Source: Aquimarina sp. AU58
GTDB lineage: Bacteria > Bacteroidota > Bacteroidia > Flavobacteriales > Flavobacteriaceae
Assembly: GCF_900312745.1 (NCBI RefSeq)
Contig: NZ_OMPD01000006.1
Location: 186,001-250,000 of the forward strand
Direction of reading: 5' to 3'
Length of the DNA: 64,000 bases
Below, one piece after another: positions 44,501-51,776 of this stretch. The notes beneath the pieces were generated by a model that did no database searches, was not told where the DNA came from, and saw only the letters and a list, made by a program, of their open reading frames with translations. The position numbers and the translations under genes are program-made. The stretch's first letter is position 1. Each line of letters begins with the position of its first letter.

Positions 44501-45096
44501 TGGTTTTCTCCATAATTTTTAAGTCTGATTTCTAATGCTTTATCGTAGTTTTTTATAGCCATAGAAATCTCTCCTTGTCTGTGGTATAGTACCCCAATAT
44601 TATCATAAGATAAAGCAATATTTTTAGGATCTTTTAGAGAGATTTTTAAACGAATTTCTAATGCTTTTTGAAAATAATCTAATGCTTTTTGAAAAGCAGG
44701 AGAATTATTTTCATGATAATGACCTATATTATCAAAAGCATTTGCCTTTTCTTCACTATTATCTTGTAAATGTTTCTCACAAATTTCTAAAGCATTATTA
44801 GCATTCTCAAGAGATTTTGTGAAATTAGAAATTTTGTTTTGTATACTAGATATTTTGTTAAAGCAATTTGCTGCCTTTTCCCAATCCTTATTTTTTTGAT
44901 ATAGTAAAAGAGATTTTTCAAAAAAATCGATAGAGTTTTTGTAAACTTCTTCGGTGAGTAATGAATCTGCCTTTTTGTAGTATTGAGAGGCTAATAGTAT
45001 ATCTTTTTCTCCTTGTGAATAAGCGATTTGCCCAATAGTAATGAGCATTAAAATTTTAATCAATGGTGTAGATAAAACAGATAATAGTCGTTGCAT
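41548..45096 (-). CDS. Large TPR protein with C-terminal CHAT protease domain and membrane anchor
   Basis: 1182 residues from Met at 45096, which gives a signal peptide (LMLITIGQIAYSQ); the frame is open to 45144. About 20-600 is a long series of tetratricopeptide repeats of about 40 residues (for example ALEIRLKNYGENHPITSKSY). About 860-1150 is a CHAT caspase-like domain with the catalytic pair His in LHLALHGDID and Cys in LSACNTGTG. The end is a membrane helix and a short basic tail (FRKKNNS). So the protease domain should face the periplasm. The function is unknown; related TPR-CHAT proteins act as stress- or partner-triggered proteases. Confidence 0.92.
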   Translation of the reverse strand: MQRLLSVLSTPLIKILMLITIGQIAYSQGEKDILLASQYYKKADSLLTEEVYKNSIDFFEKSLLLYQKNKDWEKAANCFNKISSIQNKISNFTKSLENANNALEICEKHLQDNSEEKANAFDNIGHYHENNSPAFQKALDYFQKALEIRLKISLKDPKNIALSYDNIGVLYHRQGEISMAIKNYDKALEIRLKNYGENHPITSKSYIKIGMLNRVQGKNQEAISNFNKALDILIQKYGEDHIKIANLHSRIAGSYTFLSAYEKAEFHIKKALEIKTNSNSEDRKSLASLYYKLGMLYIDTDRFKLSEKKYQKALEIYTELYGDQNIHVANAYYGLGSLYGIMGFHDKKLDYLQKSLKIYLKKAKNHSALSNIYHNMGNTYVDKGAYEKALQFYKKSIDISIKTVGKEHYLVSYGYSGMASVYQNQNNYDLALEYNNKSLKIRISNFGEDHPIVATSYNKIGDVFLKKEQYDNALHYYKAALNVYKKTFNTDYLDTAKSLAKIGVLKQEKKQFDEALHYFNESLEMYKRLYVENNGVIADIYNHIAKTYSYSEKYQDALQNYDNAQKANNKYKIDEIKNNNTSSYNNYIDPNISLTTLKGKAKIYKDLYQQNNDLNDLIHAINIYLKIDPLINTIRQTFTGHHDKVNFARITKEIYHQAIECHMLLYAAKKDPKSLEKAFYYAEKSKANILKELLTNTNAKKFTGLPEEILVLEKKLRIDYAFYQSKIKQEFSNQKIDTSKIAFYENNLFDINQRQDSLSLVIEKNYSKYYQFKHKNTIVSIPQIQEQLNENSTLLEFFTSDSNTYAFTINKNTITVQKLITPKLIDKIERFRNSIISKDIHEYKTIGNNLYNQLITPVIDQLIGDELIIIPDGPLWQLDFELLLTKKESSNNPSLLPYMLRDYITSYTNSANLLFTPITTNAQPVTTNFQSKPKQECLAFSFSNNTQDTLKNVLSLAILRDASDDLPGTRKEIKAISNIIDGQYYFGKQAVESNFKKYAGQYNILHLALHGDIDNENPNNSKLYFTKSNDSIEDDLLYSHELFALDIPAELTVLSACNTGTGKITKGEGIMSLGTAFQYAGTESLLLTRWEVSDQTTPELMKYFYTHLRSGMNKGKALQQAKLDYLSTGNINRLDPFYWGGFYLVGNSAPVSFHNNYTWLYWVIGLGGLIWLLFLFRKKNNS

Positions 45097-45234
45097 AAAT
45101 AATATTTTGCGATTACGCAGGTTTAACTTTTGTGTTAATAACAAAGAAACCGAAATTATAGGAATATTTTAGTTGTTTTTATTTAATACTTATCAGAGTC
45201 AGACATAACTAAATGTTTATACTATGTACAGTTT

Positions 45235-45278
45235 GAAAAATAATGCAATTATTATTGCAATACATTAACAATTGTTAC
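45235..45278 (-). promoter_or_regulatory. GTA-N8-TAC operator and -7 element of the TPR-CHAT gene
   Basis: On the minus strand GTAACAATTGTTAA (45265-45278; the last base breaks perfect symmetry) and TATTTTTC (45235-45242), 22 nt apart. The surrounding 40 bp match the promoter of the persulfide dioxygenase gene. Start point near 45230, leader about 134 nt. Confidence 0.65.
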
Positions 45279-45321
45279 AAAGTTTGTTTAAAGGGTATTC
45301 TTTACTAAGAACATCAACAGT

Positions 45322-45954
45322 TTACATTTCTAATACTTCGATATTGTTTCTGTTAAGTTTAACAACACCTTTTTTCTCAAGTTTTTTAAGCAATCGGGAG
45401 ATTACTACTCTAGACGTATGAAGATCATATGCAATTTGCTGATGTGTAGTATTGATAATTTTGGTATGACTGATTTTGGTTTTGTCCTTAAGGTGCTTTA
45501 ATAAACGATCATCCATATTTAGAAAAGCAATACTGTCTATGGTTTCAATGGTTTCTACTAATCGTTTGTGATAACTGCTAAAAACAAAGTTTCTCCAGGA
45601 TTTGTATTTTGTTGTCCATTCTTCCATTTTTTCGATAGGAATCATTACTAATTTGGTATCAGTTTCTGCAATGGCTTTAATTTCACTTTTATGATGCCCC
45701 AGACAGCAAGATAATGTCATTGCACAGGTATCTCCTTGTTCTAAAAAATATAATAATAATTCGTCGCCATCATTATCTCCTCTAAGCACTTTTATAGCAC
45801 CACTAATGATCAAAGGCATAAATTTAATATAGCTTCCGGGTTTGATGAGTTCAAAGCCTTCGGGGATTTCTTTAAAAGTTCCTACCTGATTAATTTCTTC
45901 GAGCAATTCGTCTTCAAAAAGGTGACCGTATTTATTTTTTATTTCTTTAATCAT
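45322..45954 (-). CDS. Crp/Fnr-family regulator with NtcA-like recognition helix
   Basis: 210 residues: cNMP-type beta roll (about 20-115) and winged helix (about 145-205). The recognition helix TSRVVISRLLKK has Arg-Val where CRP has Arg-Glu, as in cyanobacterial NtcA, which reads GTA-N8-TAC. Three cysteines lie close together near residues 75-83 (CAMTLSCC), a possible sensor for persulfide or redox state. It is the last gene of the usp-cls-patatin-crp operon, overlapping the patatin gene by 4 bases. I infer that it controls the four GTA-N8-TAC promoters nearby. Confidence 0.92.
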   Translation of the reverse strand: MIKEIKNKYGHLFEDELLEEINQVGTFKEIPEGFELIKPGSYIKFMPLIISGAIKVLRGDNDGDELLLYFLEQGDTCAMTLSCCLGHHKSEIKAIAETDTKLVMIPIEKMEEWTTKYKSWRNFVFSSYHKRLVETIETIDSIAFLNMDDRLLKHLKDKTKISHTKIINTTHQQIAYDLHTSRVVISRLLKKLEKKGVVKLNRNNIEVLEM

Positions 45955-46736
45955 CCTTCTAGATTTTTTAGGAATAATCCTAATTGTAATTTTGCTTCCT
46001 GATATCCAAGATCATATATTTTATCCAAGCTACTACTGCTAAAAATACCGTGATTAACCAATTTCTTAGGTTGAATTATAATATCGCATAGATTAAACTT
46101 AACTTCGGCATTTGGCATAGCTCTAAGGTAATAAGCGCGTTGCATAACGTTGTATGAATGCTTAAAATCAGAAATTTTTGGTTTCCTAATCGGAGATACA
46201 TCTACACCAATAATCAGGTCACAATGTTTTTTGAGTGGTGATACCGGGAAATTATCCAAAATTCCACCATCGGCATATAATTCATTATTAATGGTTACCG
46301 GAGTAAAAACACCGGGAAATGCAGCAGATGCCAATAAAGGTTTTATCAACTCTCCTGTGTTAAATACTTTTGTTGTTCCTTCTATAAGATTGGTTGCTGT
46401 AACAAATAGTTTTTTATGTAAGGATTCAAAGGAGTTTTCAGGGAAATACGTAAGCAGGTCGGTATAAAATTTTTCAGAATCTAAAAAACCAGCTTTTTTT
46501 CGAGAGAACCGATTTAATTTGAACAAAGGGGTTTGGGTAAAGAAATTTTTTATTTCTTCTGGAGGATGACCACCAGCATATAGTGACCCTACGATAGCCC
46601 CTGCACTTGTACCGGAAACAAAATCGACAGTTATTCCGGCTTCCTCCAGGGCATGTATAACTCCTATGTGAGCAACACCTTTAAACCCTCCACCAGAGAG
46701 TACTATCCCTATGTTTTTAAATGCTTTCATTTTCAT
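45951..46736 (-). CDS. Patatin-like phospholipase, RssA type
   Basis: 261 residues. Motifs: GVLSGGGFKGVAHIG as oxyanion loop (GIVLSGGGFKG), serine elbow GTSAGA, and the catalytic Asp in ADGGILDNFPVSPL. It would hydrolyse membrane lipids. It starts 8 bp after the cardiolipin synthase stop, so lipid making and lipid cutting enzymes share a message. Confidence 0.92.
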   Translation of the reverse strand: MKMKAFKNIGIVLSGGGFKGVAHIGVIHALEEAGITVDFVSGTSAGAIVGSLYAGGHPPEEIKNFFTQTPLFKLNRFSRKKAGFLDSEKFYTDLLTYFPENSFESLHKKLFVTATNLIEGTTKVFNTGELIKPLLASAAFPGVFTPVTINNELYADGGILDNFPVSPLKKHCDLIIGVDVSPIRKPKISDFKHSYNVMQRAYYLRAMPNAEVKFNLCDIIIQPKKLVNHGIFSSSSLDKIYDLGYQEAKLQLGLFLKNLEG

Positions 46737-46744
46737 TAATAAAT

Positions 46745-48166
46745 TTACAAAACCGGACTAAAGATTTTGGCAAAACCTTCTTTTAATTTTTCACTCCAGG
46801 GACGTTGTATAAAGGTGCTAAAATCCAATTGCTTACTATTTTTAATATCTCTTAAAAAATCATCTCTTAATTCTATAGCAAAATTATCGTCGTAGATTAC
46901 TGCATTTACCTCATAGTTTTGTTCAAAACTTCTAACATCCAAATTAGTTGTTCCTACAGATGATATGGTGTTATCGGCTACAATGGTTTTACTGTGTAAA
47001 AACCCTTCTGAGAATAGATGTATTTTTACTCCAGCCTGTAGTAGGTCTTCAAAATAAGAACGAATACACCATTTGACTATAACGTTATCCGATTTTTCTG
47101 AAAGTAGCACTCTTACATCAATTCCGCTCATTGAGGCTACTTTTAATGCATCCAGAATGGATTCTCCGGGGATAATATAGGGGTTTGTAATATAGATATA
47201 GTCTTTGGCTTCATTAATTATAGAAAAATACATCTGTTGGGTTGCCGAAAAATCAGAATCCGGGCCACTATGTACGATTTGGGCTGTAGAACCTTCTGTC
47301 TTTTTATAGGTATGAAAATATGAAGTGTCCAGAACTTCATCATTAGCACTTATCATATACCAATCCATTGCAAAAATGGCCTGAAGACTATGAACAACGG
47401 GCCCGTTGAGTTGTAAATGCATATCATGCCAAACCCCTAGGTTAGCATCACCTTTTACGTATTTATCAGATACGTTGATACCTCCTGTAAATGCAATCTT
47501 ACCGTCTATTACTATGATCTTACGATGGTTTCTATAGTTTATCGATGATAAAAATTTACCAAATTTTATAGGCAAGAATTTATGGATTTCGACTCCTATG
47601 TTTTGTAGTTTTTTGATATACTTTTTACTCAAAGACATACTACCTATACCATCGTATAATACACGTACTTTTACTCCGTTTTTTACTTTTTTCTGAAAAA
47701 GCTCGAAAAGATCAGATGTTAATTTACCTTCTTCAAAAATGTAATATTCTAAATGGATAAAATGCTCTGCACTTTCTAAAGCGTCAAATATAGCTTGAAA
47801 AGTAGCTTCACCATTTTTAAGCAATTTCACGTTATTTCCTGTGCAGGGAGCAAAGTAAGAGTTTTTGGTAATTAGAGAAATGATTTTGTGGTGTTCTGCA
47901 TATTCTTCTTCTGTTATTGAAGAATATTGATCCAATGCTTTTGCGATGTACGAAGTTACTTTTGGTGTATGTTTTAATCGGAATAATTTATTTTTTCTAC
48001 GATTTCTACCAAGCATTAAGTACAAAAAGATGCCACCAACAGGAATCGTAAAAATAGTAAGAAGCCAGGCCAATGTTTTTGTAGGCCGCATTCCATTTAA
48101 AAGCAGTCGTATAACAATAAAAATTCCTAACAGGATATAAAGCGTAGTAGCAATATATAATAACAT
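46745..48166 (-). CDS. cls: Cardiolipin synthase, two phospholipase D motifs
   Basis: 473 residues from Met at 48166; the frame is open to 48193 within the usp stop. Two N-terminal membrane helices (LYIATTLYILLGIFIVIRLL and LAWLLTIFTIPVGGIFLYL) are followed by HKD motifs NHRKIIVIDGKIAFTGG and LHSKTIVADNTISSVGT. It joins two phosphatidylglycerols into cardiolipin at the inner membrane. It sits 20-odd bases from the usp gene. Confidence 0.93.
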   Translation of the reverse strand: MLLYIATTLYILLGIFIVIRLLLNGMRPTKTLAWLLTIFTIPVGGIFLYLMLGRNRRKNKLFRLKHTPKVTSYIAKALDQYSSITEEEYAEHHKIISLITKNSYFAPCTGNNVKLLKNGEATFQAIFDALESAEHFIHLEYYIFEEGKLTSDLFELFQKKVKNGVKVRVLYDGIGSMSLSKKYIKKLQNIGVEIHKFLPIKFGKFLSSINYRNHRKIIVIDGKIAFTGGINVSDKYVKGDANLGVWHDMHLQLNGPVVHSLQAIFAMDWYMISANDEVLDTSYFHTYKKTEGSTAQIVHSGPDSDFSATQQMYFSIINEAKDYIYITNPYIIPGESILDALKVASMSGIDVRVLLSEKSDNVIVKWCIRSYFEDLLQAGVKIHLFSEGFLHSKTIVADNTISSVGTTNLDVRSFEQNYEVNAVIYDDNFAIELRDDFLRDIKNSKQLDFSTFIQRPWSEKLKEGFAKIFSPVL

Positions 48167-48189
48167 TTTATTGTATGAGTTTAAACATA

Positions 48190-49026
48190 TCAACTATGCA
48201 TAATTAAGAGAGGTACTCGTGTTCCATAACTTATTTTAGACGTTTCTGACCCCTTAAAAAATCGATCTAAAAATGTTTCTCTTTTGATAAACATAGCCGT
48301 CATATCAACATCCATGATTTGCACAAAACTATTAATAGCTAAAGCAGTTGGGACATTAATAATAGAGTGAAATGTATGATTTATTTCTTTAAAAAACTCT
48401 TTCATGTGTTTTTTGTCATCAAAATCGGCTACAGTTACAGTATCATCTTCTTTAATTTTAAGAACCCGTAAAGAAGATTTATGTTTTATGATAGTATCCA
48501 TTAAAGGCTCGATACCTTCTGTATTAAAATGATCCCAGTAGTCTATAGCATATAAAATGGTTTTTGGATCTTTAAATTTATGTCCTTGAGGAATGGCTAT
48601 TATAGGGCAGTCTATTTTGCGAATAACATTAAGCGTATTACTACCAAAAACCACCTCTGATGCTCCTGTAGCACCATTTGTTCCCATAATGATTATATCG
48701 ATATTCTTAGATTTAACCACTTGTCGTATAGCATCTATAAAGACATCATAGTCGGTAATGGTATTAAATGTATAGTTTTGATTTGGATATTGGTCGGTTA
48801 GTTCTTTGACCATTTGACTAAGTTTCTTTTTAGTATCGCTAATTACCGACTGGTGGATTGTGGTATTAGCAGGAGCAGCCATAAGATCATCTGTAGTATA
48901 ATGAGATGCTTTCTGTACATTAAAGAGATGAAAAGTGCAAAGTTCATTTTTAAAAAATTCTAAAGCATAATATATTGCATTTCTGGCATTGTCTGAAAAG
49001 TCGGTAGGAAGAAGGATATTTTTCAT
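48190..49026 (-). CDS. Universal stress protein heading the cls-patatin-crp operon
   Basis: 278 residues. Domain 1: MKNILLPTDFSDNARNA and GTNGATGASEVVFGSNT then CPIIAIPQ. Domain 2 is degenerate and ends YGTRVPLLIMHS. It is the seventh usp of this window and the only one on the minus strand. An FNR-pattern sequence, TGATATCCGTCA at 49220-49231, lies about 195 bp upstream, but no good -7 element is at the standard spacing. Confidence 0.92.
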   Translation of the reverse strand: MKNILLPTDFSDNARNAIYYALEFFKNELCTFHLFNVQKASHYTTDDLMAAPANTTIHQSVISDTKKKLSQMVKELTDQYPNQNYTFNTITDYDVFIDAIRQVVKSKNIDIIIMGTNGATGASEVVFGSNTLNVIRKIDCPIIAIPQGHKFKDPKTILYAIDYWDHFNTEGIEPLMDTIIKHKSSLRVLKIKEDDTVTVADFDDKKHMKEFFKEINHTFHSIINVPTALAINSFVQIMDVDMTAMFIKRETFLDRFFKGSETSKISYGTRVPLLIMHS

Positions 49027-49262
49027 ACGTTTAAATTTTAGTAATTACTTGATAATACATTAATTATAAAATTGAGAACGTATGTAACCACTCCGTTCTC
49101 ACATTAAGAAATTTTAAACATCTTCTTTTGTGAAGAAATTTTTAATTTTCTTAATATTCGTTTCATGTGTAAAAGATTTATAGTTCTAAAAATAAACCAG
49201 ATAGCATAAAATAACTATGATATCCGTCATGATGTTGGTCTATTGTTCTTACTCAGAATAAG

Positions 49263-50309
49263 TTAACCGCCAATAGCAATCATGCTACGATTATTAGAAT
49301 GTATATCTGATTGGTTAAATTTATCCAGTGTATCCATCCCATTGCGTACTTTAAATTTGGTTTGTACTGCCTTTTGGATGATAGGGATTATTGATTTTCC
49401 CGCTCTTAACGTGGTCAAAAGATCTGATTCTTTTGAAGAGAATAAACAGTTTTTTATCTGCCCGTTTGCAGTTAGACGTATTCTATTGCAACCATCACAA
49501 AATGGATTGGTCACAGAGCTTATGATAGCAAAAGTGCCTTGATATCCTTTTATTTGATAACTTTTTGTAGTGTCATTAGGGGCATCTTGGAGTTTTACAA
49601 TATCATTCTTTTCAAAATTAGAATGTACTTTAGAAAGAATCTCTTGTAAAGAAACCAGTCTCTTCATATTCCATTGATTTCCATCAAAAGGCATAAACTC
49701 GATAAATCGAACATGTACAGGTAGGTTTTTACTTAAATTAATAAAGTCAATAACTTCATCATCATTAAAACCTTTCATCAAAACACAATTCACTTTTACC
49801 ACAAAACCTTCTTTAACTAATAAAATGATATTCTGATATACTTTTTCGAAATATGATCTACGGGTAATTTCTTTATTTTTTTGAGTATCGAGAGAATCCA
49901 GGCTAACATTAAGAGTTTTAATACCACATTTTTTGAAGTGATCTATAAATTTATCCACGATCACGCCATTGGTAGTTAATGTTAATTGAACAGGAAGTGA
50001 GGAGAGTTTTTCCATAATAAGAGCAGCATCTTTACGTATCAAAGGTTCTCCTCCTGTTAACCGAATTTTGGTAACACCCATACTTACAAATTCTTTGGCA
50101 ATGGTATAAATTTCCTCATAGGTCATGAGATGATCTTTGGGGGATAATTGAATACCATCTGCTGGCATGCAATAGGTACATCGAAGATTACATCGCTCGG
50201 TGAGCGAAATACGCAGGTAATTGTGCTTTCTGCCAAAAGGATCAGTAAGAATAGCTTCTGATCTCACCGGTTTTTGAAACCTTTGAGGTCTGGTGTTAGT
50301 TTTAGTCAT
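49263..50309 (-). CDS. moaA: GTP 3',8-cyclase, molybdenum cofactor step 1
   Basis: 348 residues. Radical SAM motif CNLRCTYC with the N-terminal RISLTERCN; C-terminal second cluster motif NPFCDGCNRIRLTANGQIKNCLF; GEPLIRKD for SAM. It rearranges GTP to 3',8-cH2GTP. The usual C-terminal GG is present (MIAIGG). It overlaps moaCB by 8 bp and is the last gene of the cofactor cluster. Confidence 0.96.
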   Translation of the reverse strand: MTKTNTRPQRFQKPVRSEAILTDPFGRKHNYLRISLTERCNLRCTYCMPADGIQLSPKDHLMTYEEIYTIAKEFVSMGVTKIRLTGGEPLIRKDAALIMEKLSSLPVQLTLTTNGVIVDKFIDHFKKCGIKTLNVSLDSLDTQKNKEITRRSYFEKVYQNIILLVKEGFVVKVNCVLMKGFNDDEVIDFINLSKNLPVHVRFIEFMPFDGNQWNMKRLVSLQEILSKVHSNFEKNDIVKLQDAPNDTTKSYQIKGYQGTFAIISSVTNPFCDGCNRIRLTANGQIKNCLFSSKESDLLTTLRAGKSIIPIIQKAVQTKFKVRNGMDTLDKFNQSDIHSNNRSMIAIGG

Positions 50310-51213
50310 GTCTCGCTCCTTTTAAAATTCTAAACACATGTAATACTTCAGGAAAAATAGCATCCATAGACTCTTTTGCTCCATTAGTAGAGCCGGGTAA
50401 TGCTAATACCAGAGTGTTTTTAATCGTTCCTGCTACACTTCTGGATAACATAGAGTAGGGCATACGATCTTGCCCATATTTACGTACAGCCTCTTCGATA
50501 CCGGGAATAGTTCGGTCTAAAAGCGGTCGTAAAGCATCCGGAGTAACATCTCGTTTAGAGAGACCGGTACCCCCGGTATAAATAATAAGATCTGCTCCTT
50601 GTTGTTGATATTGTTTTGCATTTTCCTGTATGATTTCGGCCTCATCGGGAATGATTACATAATCTAAAATATCAACTTCACATTGTTCTAGTTTTGCGAT
50701 GATAGCTTTACCAGCTTTGTCCTCTTTCTTTCCTTCAGAAATAGTATCAGAACAAACAATAACAGCAGCCTTAAGATCTCTTCTAAATTTATCTTTATAA
50801 TCAGATTTTCCTCCTTTTTTATTGAGTAATTTGATATGATGAATCTCGACACCTTTATCAATAGGTTTTAGCATATCATACATATTTAGAGCTACAATAC
50901 TTGCTCCATGCATAGCTTCTACCTCTACACCGGTTTTATAAATCGTTTTTATAGTAACCAAAACTGTGATTTCTAATCCTTCAATGGTATACTCAATTCC
51001 AGTATATTCAATTGGTAATGGATGACAATCTGGAAGTAAATCCGGAGTTTTTTTTACACCAAGTAATCCAGCTGCCTTACTCATTGCAAATACGTCTCCC
51101 TTTGGAACAGTACCTTGTTCTATTGCCTCTATAGTTTCGGGTTTACTAACCTTTACAATTGCTTGAGCTGTTGCAATTCTTAATGTAGATGTTTTATGAG
51201 TGATGTCTACCAT
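50302..51213 (-). CDS. moaC: Fused cyclic pyranopterin phosphate synthase MoaC and molybdopterin adenylyltransferase MoaB
   Basis: 303 residues, two enzymes in one. About 1-150 is MoaC (GVKKTPDLLPDCHPLPI and GVEVEAMHGASIVALNMYDM). About 150-303 is the MoaB/MogA fold (AAVIVCSDTISEG and TGGTGLSKRDVTPDAL). It makes cyclic pyranopterin phosphate and later adenylates molybdopterin. Such MoaCB fusions are known in Bacteroidota. Confidence 0.95.
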   Translation of the reverse strand: MVDITHKTSTLRIATAQAIVKVSKPETIEAIEQGTVPKGDVFAMSKAAGLLGVKKTPDLLPDCHPLPIEYTGIEYTIEGLEITVLVTIKTIYKTGVEVEAMHGASIVALNMYDMLKPIDKGVEIHHIKLLNKKGGKSDYKDKFRRDLKAAVIVCSDTISEGKKEDKAGKAIIAKLEQCEVDILDYVIIPDEAEIIQENAKQYQQQGADLIIYTGGTGLSKRDVTPDALRPLLDRTIPGIEEAVRKYGQDRMPYSMLSRSVAGTIKNTLVLALPGSTNGAKESMDAIFPEVLHVFRILKGARHD

Positions 51214-51263
51214 ATTTTGTCACTTGTCTTTTTTGAGATTTGAATTTTTATCTTTTTGAAGTT

Positions 51264-51707
51264 TTAACTATTCTGTTTCCATTGATGTGTTTGATCTTCA
51301 AAAATTTCTTTTCCAAAAACGGGAACATCTGCTTTAATAGCTTCAACCACATATTCCAGAGCTTTAAAAACTACTTTTCTTCTCGGGGAAGACACAAACA
51401 CAAAAAGACAAATCTCTCCGGCATTTACTGTCCCTAAGCTATGGTAAATATGCATACAAGTAAGGTCAAATTTTTCGAAAGTGGCCTCTCGTATTTCATG
51501 AAACTTTTGATTTGCCATTTCTTCATAAGCAGTATAGTCAATAGCCGTAACGATCTTACCATCAATTTCATCTGCACGAACCTGCCCCAGAAATATGTTA
51601 TGGGCTCCTATACTGGTTTTAGTTTGATGTTTTGCAATAGATGTTCCTATAAATTCTGACGAAATAGGACCTTGTACAAATACATTTTTTGGTTTCTTTT
51701 TTTCCAT
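51264..51707 (-). CDS. moaE: Molybdopterin synthase large subunit
   Basis: 147 residues. MoaE motifs: GAHNIFLGQVRADE, AIDYTAYEEMANQKFHEI, and HSLGTVNAGE with SSPRRKVVFKALEY. It works with MoaD to put sulfur into the pterin precursor. The gap to moeB holds a palindromic repeat. Confidence 0.95.
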   Translation of the reverse strand: MEKKKPKNVFVQGPISSEFIGTSIAKHQTKTSIGAHNIFLGQVRADEIDGKIVTAIDYTAYEEMANQKFHEIREATFEKFDLTCMHIYHSLGTVNAGEICLFVFVSSPRRKVVFKALEYVVEAIKADVPVFGKEIFEDQTHQWKQNS

Positions 51708-51743
51708 AGTTATTTTTTAGATCTTTTTAATCCAAATGTCTTT

Positions 51744-51776
51744 AGACCTCACAGGTCTTAGAGACCTGTGAGGTCT
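51744..51776. repeat. Palindromic repeat element, copy A, forming the end of moeB
   Basis: Perfect 15-bp arms AGACCTCACAGGTCT and AGACCTGTGAGGTCT around loop TAG. It is the same element as at 55826 in the opposite loop orientation. Its first arm overlaps the moeB stop, and the repeat encodes the last five MoeB residues (DLTGL). Confidence 0.9.

Noticed and set aside
49220..49231. TGATATCCGTCA upstream of the minus-strand usp gene
   Set aside because: The half-sites fit, but the sequence at the standard -7 position (TTTATTTT) is poor and the distance to the gene is long.
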